From positions 1-14,715 of the forward strand of contig JAISEW010000131.1 of the NCBI GenBank assembly GCA_031263945.1: 14,715 nucleotides of DNA. Reading direction: 5' to 3'. How positions within the stretch are numbered: the stretch's first letter is position 1; the number at the start of each line of letters is the position of its first letter. Under the pieces are notes generated by a model. It was given only the letters and a program-made list of their open reading frames with translations, was not told the origin of the DNA and ran no database searches. The translations under genes were made by a program, and so were the position numbers. Positions 1 through 8,361 of this stretch are shown here, piece by piece. Source of the stretch: Gracilibacteraceae bacterium. GTDB lineage: Bacteria > Bacillota > Desulfitobacteriia > Desulfitobacteriales > Syntrophobotulaceae.

Positions 1-2924
<2,924 letters not shown>

Positions 2925-2962
2925 GAGCCTGATGTGTGACAGCGCTTACTCTATGCGGTTTT

Positions 2963-2979
2963 GAGTGAACTTTTCACTC
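2963..2979 (+). other. Small hairpin in the 23S-5S spacer
   Basis: GAGTGAA and TTCACTC form a perfect 7-bp stem around a 3-base loop. It lies in the 57-base spacer between 23S and 5S. A role in precursor processing is possible but is inference; there is no tRNA gene in the spacer. Confidence 0.45.
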
Positions 2980-2981
2980 CG

Positions 2982-3088
2982 ATCTGGCGGCTATACCGGA
3001 GGGGTCCCACCCGTTCCCATCCCGAACACGGCAGTTAAGACCTCCAGGGCCGACAATACTTAACGGGAAGATAGGTCGTCGCCAGGTA
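2982..3088 (+). rRNA. rrf: 5S ribosomal RNA, unusually short (about 106 nt)
   Basis: 5S rRNA of the 50S central protuberance. The terminal stem pairs CTGGCG (2984-2989) with CGCCAG (3080-3085). The loop B/C region is canonical, with CCCGTTCCCATCCCGAACACGG at about 3010-3032 and AGTTAAGACCTCCAGGGCCGA after it. The rest is odd. A usual bacterial 5S has GAUGGUA, then a helix IV hairpin, then GAGAGUAGG. Here the segment is GACAATACTTAACGGGAAGATAGG (split: GACAATACTT at 3052-3061, then AACGGGAAGATAGG), so roughly 10-12 bases of helix IV/loop D are absent and both strands of loop E differ from consensus. The remaining bases can fold as TACTT/AAG-A-TA around AACGGG. It follows 23S directly and precedes a strong terminator, so it is the operon's normal 5S position. 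A degenerate copy among several rrn operons is the main alternative. Confidence 0.93.
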
Positions 3089-3090
3089 AC

Positions 3091-3131
3091 AAAAAAGCTC
3101 CCGCCCCTTTACAGGGACGGGGGCTTTTTTT
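3091..3131. terminator. Bidirectional rho-independent terminator after 5S
   Basis: The arms AGCTCCCGCCCCT (3096-3108) and AGGGACGGGGGCT (3113-3125) pair over 13 bp with one mismatch and one G-T pair, around the loop TTAC. A T run follows on the + strand (3125-3131). An A run (3091-3096) precedes it, which is a T run for minus-strand transcripts. It therefore can end both the rRNA operon and the convergent minus-strand operon whose last stop codon is at 3216. Confidence 0.93.
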
Positions 3132-3194
3132 GAGTTGAGAGATGAGAGTGGCGAGTTGGGAGTGGAACCTTTGCTTATCTTGTTGAGTTGAAAA
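3132..3194. repeat. Short purine-rich direct repeats after the rRNA operon
   Basis: GAGTTGAGAG at 3132-3141, GAGTTGGGAG at 3153-3162 and GAGTTGAAAA at 3185-3194 are imperfect copies of one 10-base motif, the first two 21 bases apart. They lie in the gap between the terminator and the aminotransferase stop. No function is evident and low-complexity drift is possible. The rest of the gap to 3215 is AT-rich and holds nothing I recognise. Confidence 0.35.
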
Positions 3195-3215
3195 TTATTA
3201 TATTCATTTTTCTGC

Positions 3216-4397
3216 TCATTCAATGGAAATTTTCTGATATTTCTGATAAAAGTGCCGGAAGCACCCTAAAATGATATCTATGACTTCCTCCTGCTCGGCG
3301 GCGGTCATTTTGGTGTCGCTGGGCAGGCATACCCCGGAGGCGAAAAGACGGGCCGAAATTCCCGCCGGCTCGGTCTGCTCATCGCTTGGGTAAAACGGGC
3401 AGGCGGCGTAAACAGGTTGTAATTGCATGGGTTTCCAGACGCGGCGCGCCTCGATCCCCCGCGCCGCCAGCGCGGCGATGATATCCGGCGGTCGGACTAA
3501 AGACGCGGCGAGGTCCAGCCGCAAAACGCTCAGCCAATAAGTGGAACTGTAGCCGGGCGGCGCTGTCAGCACCGCGGCCGGCACGCCAATGAGGGCGGCG
3601 GCGTAACGGTCATGGATGGATTTTTTCTGGCGCAGGCGCTCGCCTAAGCACAGGAGTTGGCCGCGGCCGATCCCGGCCAGGATATTGCTCATACGGTAAT
3701 TATAACCTATTTCAGTATGTTCGTACCAGGGCACGGGATCGCGGGCCTGCGTCGCCCAGAAACGGGCTTTGCCGGCCATGTCGCCGTCGTCGGTCAGCAA
3801 CATCCCGCCGCCCGAGGTGGTGATGATTTTGTTGCCGTTAAAAGAAAGCACGCCCAGCGCGCCGAAAGAACCGCAGGGACGGCCGCGCAGCTCCGCGCCG
3901 AAAGCCTCGGCCGCGTCCTCGATCACCGGCACGCCGTATTCGCGGCAAAGCGGGAGCAGGGCGTCATAATCGGCGCTCTGGCCGTACAGGTCGACGACGA
4001 TCACCGCTTTGGGCAAGCGCCTCGCCGCGGCCGCCTGACGGAGAGCCGCGCTCAGAGCCGCGGGCGCCATGTTCCAAGTCGTTTCCTCACAGTCGATAAA
4101 CACCGGCCGGGCCCGCTCGTAGAGAATGGGATTGCAGCTGCCGGCAAATGTGAGCGCGGAGCAGAACACCGTATCGCCGGCGCCGACGCCGAGCAGTTTT
4201 AAGGCCAGATGGATAGCGTGCGTCCCGGCCGAGAGGGCGACGCCGTGCCCACGGCTGACGCGGGCCGCGGTTTCCGCCTCAAAAACGTCCACATTTTCTC
4301 CGAGCGGCGCTATCCAATTGCTGGAAAAAGCTTGCTCAATATAGCTCATTTCCTGACCGCCCATATGCGGCGAACTCAGATATATCCTGTAACTCAC
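3216..4397 (-). CDS. DegT/DnrJ/EryC1-family sugar aminotransferase (EpsN/PglE-like)
   Basis: PLP-dependent aminotransferase of 393 aa, the usual family length. Such enzymes convert a 4-keto (or 3-keto) nucleotide sugar to the amino sugar, with glutamate as usual amino donor, in the cytoplasm. Seen in the protein: the N-terminal RIYLSSPHMGGQE and NWIAPLGENV (residues 4-36), typical of the EpsN/PglE (bacillosamine-type) branch; SAGTHAIHLALKLLG (56-70); the PLP-contacting IEDAAEAFGA (159-168); and SFNGNKIITTSGGGM (185-199) with the Schiff-base lysine at K190. YNYRMSNILAGIGRGQL follows. The start is a GTG that overlaps the upstream gene's TGA as GTGA, so translation is probably coupled; the family-like N-terminus supports this start. 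It shares the transcript of the CWB2 transglycosylase. The exact substrate cannot be read from sequence; a UDP-linked 4-keto-6-deoxy hexose is the likeliest guess. The 5S terminator hairpin downstream probably ends the mRNA. Confidence 0.93.
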   Translation of the reverse strand: MSYRIYLSSPHMGGQEMSYIEQAFSSNWIAPLGENVDVFEAETAARVSRGHGVALSAGTHAIHLALKLLGVGAGDTVFCSALTFAGSCNPILYERARPVFIDCEETTWNMAPAALSAALRQAAAARRLPKAVIVVDLYGQSADYDALLPLCREYGVPVIEDAAEAFGAELRGRPCGSFGALGVLSFNGNKIITTSGGGMLLTDDGDMAGKARFWATQARDPVPWYEHTEIGYNYRMSNILAGIGRGQLLCLGERLRQKKSIHDRYAAALIGVPAAVLTAPPGYSSTYWLSVLRLDLAASLVRPPDIIAALAARGIEARRVWKPMQLQPVYAACPFYPSDEQTEPAGISARLFASGVCLPSDTKMTAAEQEEVIDIILGCFRHFYQKYQKISIE

Positions 4398-6022
4398 TGC
4401 CCGGCGCCCAATAAAGCCTGAACAGCGGCGGCGGCGGCGTCCGGGACTGCGGCGGTCCCGCCGAATATCTCTATTTCGGTTTCGGCGGGCAAAGAGCGGA
4501 GATAATCGGCTAAGATCCCGTCCTCAGGCACGCCGGCCGGAGAAACGAGCAGCAAGGGCAGACTCTGCTGGGCGGCCAGAGCGGCGCCGCTCAGGGCGTC
4601 CGCCAGTGTTTCGCCGGAGGCCAGATATATTTTGCCCACATGCGGGAAAGCGGCGCGCATCACGGCGGCGGAAGTCTCATAGCGGTCGGCGCCGGCGTAA
4701 CGCGTGAGAGCTTCCGGCGGGAGAGCGGTCAGTCGCAGGGCCTCAGCCAGCACGGAATCAGCCAGATTTTCGCCCCCAGCCGTGATGATGGCTGAGGGGC
4801 GCAGGTCGGCGAGCGCCGCTTGGGTGACGGCCGGCAAGCTGTTTTTCTCGGTCAGGAGAAAGGGGTAGCCGGCGGAAGCGGCTGCCGCGGCCAGACTGAG
4901 GGCGTCCGGGGAAGCGGCGTCCGATATGAGAGCCACCGCCCGACCGGTCGGGACTTCAGTCGCGACGCGCGCCGCTGTTTCAAAATGATCAACGCCGCCC
5001 AGCCGCTCTATTTGCGCCTGCGGCAACAGGGCGCGGATTTGGGTCTCGACGCCTTCAGTCAATTCCTGTCCCAGCAAAATTATTTTTATCGGCCGCAGAT
5101 ACTGTAAGGCCTGTTCTGCCCGGTGATCCAGGGCGCCGGCCCCCGTGAGCAGAATAGGGGCGCCTTCTTTTTCACTTAAGGGAATGGCGATCAGTGAGTT
5201 CAGGTAGTTATCCACCGGCGCGACGACAACCGCGGAACAGCCGGGCAGCCAGCCGGTTACGGCTATTTGGGCCGCCGTGTCGCAGCGGTTGGCCCCGCTG
5301 ATGCGCGCGAAAAGAGAGAATAATTCGGCGCCGCCGCGTGACGGTTCAGCCGCACTGATATTGGAAACGTGAACAGGAGTCGGGGTGTTCCAGACCGTGG
5401 CGCGTTTGGGCAAGGAGCCGGCCGGCAAAGAAGACGGGGGGATCGGGGTGACCGCGACCGGCAGAGTCAATTCGTCAAGATAGGCCGTATTCATCAGTTT
5501 GAGTATCTTGTCCTGATAGGCGACGCGCCCTCTGAGCGCGGCGCTGTGAGGATTGTTTGCCATAGACCATGAGTTATAGGCCCAGAGAGCGAAATACCAG
5601 TTCTCCAGCTTGGATTTATCGCCGTCGCCGATGCGCGGCGTCGCTTCCCATTTCAGGAGCAGCATTTTCGCTCCGGAGGCGATATTGTAATCAATATCGT
5701 ATTTCAAGGCGTTGACCACTTCGGCGTCGGCGGCGTTATAGCTGGTTATCTGCATGATGCCCAGTCCCGGCTGCCTGTCGCGGGAAGCGACGGGCCGGCC
5801 GGCGCCGTCAAATTGCCGCCAGCCTGATTCCACGAAAGCGACGGCTTTGAGAATTTCCGCCGGCACCTGATATTTGACCGCCGCTGCCTCCAATTTTTGG
5901 GAAATTTCCGCCGGGCTGGGATTGGTGTCCGCCGCCGCAGGCGCTGTCTGGAGAAGAAAAAGAGCAATAATGAACCCTATCAAAAAAGTATTTCTGCTTT
6001 TCTGACCGTTTGGCGATAGCAT
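4394..6022 (-). CDS. Secreted lytic transglycosylase with three CWB2 wall-binding repeats
   Basis: 542-aa exported wall enzyme. A signal peptide (residues 1-31) has a charged start, the hydrophobic core FLIGFIIALFLLQ and an APAAA-D cleavage region. Residues about 35-180 form an SLT-type, lysozyme-fold transglycosylase domain: VAFVESGWRQF carries the predicted catalytic Glu65, and GLGIMQIT (87-93) is the conserved substrate-cleft motif. Such domains cleave the MurNAc-GlcNAc bond to give anhydro-MurNAc. A Pro/Thr-rich linker (189-218) follows. Three CWB2-type repeats come next, opening with RISGANRCDTAAQIA (240), RLGGVDHFETAARVA (340) and RYAGADRYETSAAVM (441). CWB2 repeats of clostridial Cwp proteins bind an anionic wall polymer and usually occur in threes. 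The start is ATG 6022 with AGGAGG at 6028-6033, five bases upstream. Its stop overlaps the aminotransferase start (GTGA). It has its own promoter at 6110-6137. Confidence 0.93.
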   Translation of the reverse strand: MLSPNGQKSRNTFLIGFIIALFLLQTAPAAADTNPSPAEISQKLEAAAVKYQVPAEILKAVAFVESGWRQFDGAGRPVASRDRQPGLGIMQITSYNAADAEVVNALKYDIDYNIASGAKMLLLKWEATPRIGDGDKSKLENWYFALWAYNSWSMANNPHSAALRGRVAYQDKILKLMNTAYLDELTLPVAVTPIPPSSLPAGSLPKRATVWNTPTPVHVSNISAAEPSRGGAELFSLFARISGANRCDTAAQIAVTGWLPGCSAVVVAPVDNYLNSLIAIPLSEKEGAPILLTGAGALDHRAEQALQYLRPIKIILLGQELTEGVETQIRALLPQAQIERLGGVDHFETAARVATEVPTGRAVALISDAASPDALSLAAAAASAGYPFLLTEKNSLPAVTQAALADLRPSAIITAGGENLADSVLAEALRLTALPPEALTRYAGADRYETSAAVMRAAFPHVGKIYLASGETLADALSGAALAAQQSLPLLLVSPAGVPEDGILADYLRSLPAETEIEIFGGTAAVPDAAAAAVQALLGAGQ

Positions 6023-6042
6023 AGCATCCTCCTAAATTAGCT

Positions 6043-6066
6043 CGGACACGGCGCCCGGCCGTGCCG
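6043..6066 (-). promoter_or_regulatory. GC-rich leader hairpin beside the transglycosylase RBS
   Basis: CGG/CCG plus CACGGC/GCCGTG form a 9-bp stem with one bulged base around GCCCG. It lies in the untranslated leader 9 bases upstream of the AGGAGG (6028-6033). No T run follows, so it is not a terminator. A role in translation control or mRNA stability is inference. Confidence 0.5.
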
Positions 6067-6109
6067 ATCTCAAATTGTTCCCATAGAAACTTCATAAGCG
6101 TCTTTGAAC

Positions 6110-6137
6110 ATTATACAGGAAAATTGCGAAGATGCAA
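6110..6137 (-). promoter_or_regulatory. Sigma-A promoter for the transglycosylase-aminotransferase operon
   Basis: On the minus strand, TTGCAT (6132-6137) and TATAAT (6110-6115) are separated by 16 bases, giving an expected start near 6103 and a leader of about 80 nt. It lies between the garR stop and the transglycosylase start, so this operon need not depend on garR read-through. Confidence 0.8.
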
Positions 6138-6140
6138 GCC

Positions 6141-6158
6141 ATAGTTTACAATATTTTA
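6141..6158 (-). promoter_or_regulatory. AT-rich element resembling half of the garR/garK palindrome
   Basis: Read on the minus strand this is TAAAATATTGTAAACTAT. It matches one arm of the 36-bp palindrome (TAAAATATGTAAATCAT) apart from one inserted T and a TC/CT difference. It begins 3 bases upstream of the -35 box, the same offset the palindrome has from the garR -35. It may be an operator half-site or simply an A/T-rich UP-like element. Confidence 0.35.
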
Positions 6159-6190
6159 CATTCAAAAAAGGCATTGGCTGTTTCCATTGA

Positions 6191-7075
6191 TTAGCGTTTT
6201 ATCTCCGCGTTGCCGAGTTTTTCATAATAAAGAGCCAGCGCGCCGTGATCTTTCATCTCGTGTCCGTCCGCCCGCAGTGTCTGCATCATTTCCATGACCG
6301 CGGCCGTCAAAGGCAGCGGAGCGCCGACCTCGTGCCCCGTGTCCAGCACGTTGCCCAAATCTTTGATATGGAGGTTTACGCGAAAACCGGGGTCGAATTT
6401 GCGGTCCATGATCAGCGGCGCTTTGGCGTTCAGCGCGGTACTGCCCGCCAGACCGCCCTTGACGGCGTCAAAAACTTTTTCCGGAGCCACGCCGGCTTTG
6501 GCGGCCAGAAGCAGGGCTTCCGAGACGGCGGCGATATTGACAGCCACGATGATCTGGTTGGCCAGTTTTGTCACGTTGCCGGCGCCGACGTCGCCGCAGA
6601 GGACGGCCGAGGAGCCCATATGAGCCAGCAAGGGCTGCGCTTCGGCGAAATCGGCTTCCCGCCCGCCGACCATAAAGGAAAGGGTGCCGTCGATCGCTTT
6701 TGGCTCCCCGCCCGAGACCGGGGCGTCCATGAAGCGCACGCCCCGCTCCGCCAGCCTGTCGCCGATCTCACGGCTGACCAGCGGCGCGATGGAACTGGCG
6801 TCGACGACCAGCGTTCCGGCCCGCGCTCCTTCCAGCACGCCGTCCTTTTCGAGAATGACGGATTTGACCTGAGGCGAGTTGGGCAGCATGGTAAAAATCA
6901 CGTCTGTCCGCTCCGCCACCGCGCGCGGGGTGGGCACCGTCTCCGCTCCCAGCGCCGCCAGCTCGTCCATGGACGCTTTTTTGTGATCAAGCACCACCAG
7001 ATCCAAACCGGCTTTCACCAGATTTTTGCTCATGGGTTTACCCATGATGCCCAGACCGATAAATCCTATTTTCAT
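6191..7075 (-). CDS. garR: 2-hydroxy-3-oxopropionate (tartronate semialdehyde) reductase
   Basis: 294-aa member of the 3-hydroxyisobutyrate dehydrogenase superfamily, matching the GarR/GlxR branch in length and sequence. It catalyses NAD(P)H-dependent reduction of tartronate semialdehyde to D-glycerate in the cytoplasm. Seen: the Rossmann motif GFIGLGIMGKPM (residues 4-15), the substrate-binding signature DAPVSGGEPKA (117-127), and GNVTKLANQ (167-175) with the catalytic lysine K170. The helical C-terminal domain contains LHIKDLGNVLDTGHEVGAPLPL, characteristic of this branch. ATG 7075 is preceded by GAGGAG with a six-base gap. It is divergent from the glycerate kinase, which uses its product, and that strongly supports the reductase assignment over 3-hydroxyisobutyrate or other beta-hydroxyacid dehydrogenases. 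No gene for producing tartronate semialdehyde (gcl, garL or garD type) is in the window. Confidence 0.92.
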   Translation of the reverse strand: MKIGFIGLGIMGKPMSKNLVKAGLDLVVLDHKKASMDELAALGAETVPTPRAVAERTDVIFTMLPNSPQVKSVILEKDGVLEGARAGTLVVDASSIAPLVSREIGDRLAERGVRFMDAPVSGGEPKAIDGTLSFMVGGREADFAEAQPLLAHMGSSAVLCGDVGAGNVTKLANQIIVAVNIAAVSEALLLAAKAGVAPEKVFDAVKGGLAGSTALNAKAPLIMDRKFDPGFRVNLHIKDLGNVLDTGHEVGAPLPLTAAVMEMMQTLRADGHEMKDHGALALYYEKLGNAEIKR

Positions 7076-7092
7076 GCGAATCTCCTCTTTCT

Positions 7093-7121
7093 TTGACAGT
7101 TTAGGGAAAAAGCGATATAAT
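7093..7121 (+). promoter_or_regulatory. Consensus sigma-A promoter for glycerate kinase
   Basis: TTGACA (7093-7098), 17 bases, TATAAT (7116-7121): a full match to the consensus in both boxes and spacing. The expected start is near 7128, giving a leader of about 100 nt that contains the 36-bp palindrome. The promoter lies inside the garR leader, so garR transcription crosses it. Confidence 0.9.
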
Positions 7122-7144
7122 ATGCTTTGTTTTGGCTTTGATTC

Positions 7145-7173
7145 AGTTTACTCTGATTTACTCTTTTTGTCAA
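7145..7173 (-). promoter_or_regulatory. Sigma-A promoter for garR
   Basis: On the minus strand TTGACA (7168-7173) and TAAACT (7145-7150) are 17 bases apart, with the expected start near 7138. The 36-bp palindrome begins 3 bases upstream of the -35 box. The predicted garR and garK start points are only about 10 bases apart and each polymerase would run across the other promoter. Confidence 0.8.
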
Positions 7174-7186
7174 GGGGATGATTTAC
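7154..7186. repeat. Direct repeat TGATTTAC between the facing promoters
   Basis: TGATTTAC occurs at 7154-7161, inside the garR promoter spacer, and again at 7179-7186, inside the left arm of the palindrome, 25 bp apart. The palindrome's right arm carries the inverted copy at 7203-7210. A looser version, CAGTTTAC, is at 7144-7151. These could be extra half-sites for one regulator. Confidence 0.45.
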
Positions 7187-7212
7187 ATATTTTATAAAAT
7201 ATGTAAATCATC
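7177..7212. promoter_or_regulatory. Perfect 36-bp palindrome, probable operator
   Basis: The 18-base arm GATGATTTACATATTTTA is followed at once by its exact reverse complement. It sits just upstream of the garR -35 box (about -39 to -74) and downstream of the garK start point (about +50 to +85), ending two bases before the garK ribosome binding site. No T run follows, so it is not a terminator. As DNA it could bind a multimeric regulator that activates garR and blocks garK; as RNA it could fold into a long hairpin beside the garK RBS. The regulator is not identified and no regulator gene adjoins the pair. Confidence 0.8.
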
Positions 7213-7230
7213 GCGAGGTGAAATACAGGA

Positions 7231-8361
7231 ATGAAAGTGTTAGTGGCGCTGGATTCTTTCAAGGGCAGCCTGACGAGCCGCGAGGCCGGTCAGGCGGTGG
7301 CGGCGGGGCTGCGGCGGGCGGCGCCGTCGGCGGTGGCGCGAGTCGTACCTATGGCCGACGGCGGCGAGGGGACGGTGGACGCGCTCGTAGAAGCTTTGGG
7401 CGGAACGCGGCGAAACGCGCGCGTCGCCGGCCCCTTGGGCGCGCAGGCGGAGGCCGGATACGGCCTCTTGCCGGACGGCACGGCGGTGATAGAGATGGCA
7501 GCCGCTTCGGGGCTGCCGCTCGTGCCGCCGCGCCTGCGCGACCCCCGCCGCGCGTCAACGCGGGGGACGGGGGAATTGATGCTGGCGGCTTTAGACAGCG
7601 GGGCGCGGCGTTTGCTGATCGGCATCGGCGGCAGCGCGACGAACGACGGCGGGGCGGGCATGGCCCAGGCCCTGGGCGCGCGGCTGCTTGACGCGGCGGG
7701 CGCGGAACTCCCGCCGGGCGGCGGCGCGCTCGGCCGTTTAGCCCGGGTCGACATCAGCGGTCTTGACCCGCGGCTCCGGGAGACGGAGATCGTAGTGATC
7801 TCCGACGTCACCAACCCGCTGTGCGGGCCTTTGGGCGCTTCCGCGGTCTATGGCCCGCAAAAAGGCGCTTCGCCGGAAGACGTGCGGGAGCTGGACGCCT
7901 GTCTCGCTCATTACGCTCGCGTGCTGCGGGATCAGCTCGGCCAAGATATTGCCGAAGCGCCGGGCGCGGGGGCGGCCGGCGGGCTGGGAGCCGGGCTCCT
8001 GGTGTTCGCGGCGGCGCAGCTCCGGCGCGGCACGGACGCCGTGCTGGACACGCTGCGTTTTGACGAGATGCTCGCGGACTGCGACGTGGTCGTGACCGGC
8101 GAAGGGCGTATAGACGCCCAATCTGCTTTTGGCAAATTGCCCCAGGGGGTGGCGGCCCGCGCCAAAGCGCAGGGCAAACCGGCGCTCGCCATCGTCGGCG
8201 CGGTGGCCCCGGGCGCGGAAGTCCTGTATGACGAGGGTTTGACCGCTATAATCCCCATATGCGACCGGCCGATGACTTTAGAGGAAGCGATAGCTGACGC
8301 GGCCCGGCTGGTGCAGGGCGCGGCGGAACGGGCTTTTCGCCTGCTGCTAAGGGAGTGCTGA
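7231..8361 (+). CDS. garK: Glycerate 2-kinase (GarK/GlxK family)
   Basis: 376-aa cytoplasmic kinase of the type-1 glycerate kinase family (normal length about 380). In this family the ATP-dependent reaction turns D-glycerate into 2-phosphoglycerate, which enters lower glycolysis. Seen: ALDSFKGSLTS (residues 6-16), PMADGGEGTVDAL (40-52), the glycine-rich GIGGSATNDGGAGMAQALGA (131-150), DVTNPLCGPLGASAVYGPQK (192-211), and TGEGRIDAQSAFGKLPQGVA towards the C-terminus, all family signatures. ATG 7231 has GAGGTG ten bases upstream (7215-7220), immediately after the 36-bp palindrome. It is divergent from garR, which makes its substrate. Its last 15 bases overlap the 3' end of the opposing sortase gene, with no terminator seen between them. 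The reading frame is extremely GC-rich at third positions. Confidence 0.94.
   Translation: MKVLVALDSFKGSLTSREAGQAVAAGLRRAAPSAVARVVPMADGGEGTVDALVEALGGTRRNARVAGPLGAQAEAGYGLLPDGTAVIEMAAASGLPLVPPRLRDPRRASTRGTGELMLAALDSGARRLLIGIGGSATNDGGAGMAQALGARLLDAAGAELPPGGGALGRLARVDISGLDPRLRETEIVVISDVTNPLCGPLGASAVYGPQKGASPEDVRELDACLAHYARVLRDQLGQDIAEAPGAGAAGGLGAGLLVFAAAQLRRGTDAVLDTLRFDEMLADCDVVVTGEGRIDAQSAFGKLPQGVAARAKAQGKPALAIVGAVAPGAEVLYDEGLTAIIPICDRPMTLEEAIADAARLVQGAAERAFRLLLREC

Noticed and set aside
3657..4202. 181-codon + strand frame opposite the aminotransferase
   Set aside because: Antisense shadow of a GC-rich gene with clear family motifs on the other strand.
6164..6190. Possible terminator after garR (six-T run on the minus strand)
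   Set aside because: The upstream bases offer only a weak 3-4 bp stem with a mismatch, so it is not a convincing hairpin.
6245..7096. 283-codon + strand frame opposite garR
   Set aside because: The minus strand carries a full-length, well-conserved reductase; the + product is low-complexity and His/Gln/Arg-rich as expected for antisense.
7218..7691. Gly/Arg-rich frames within glycerate kinase
   Set aside because: Frame-shifted and antisense reading of a very GC-rich gene.
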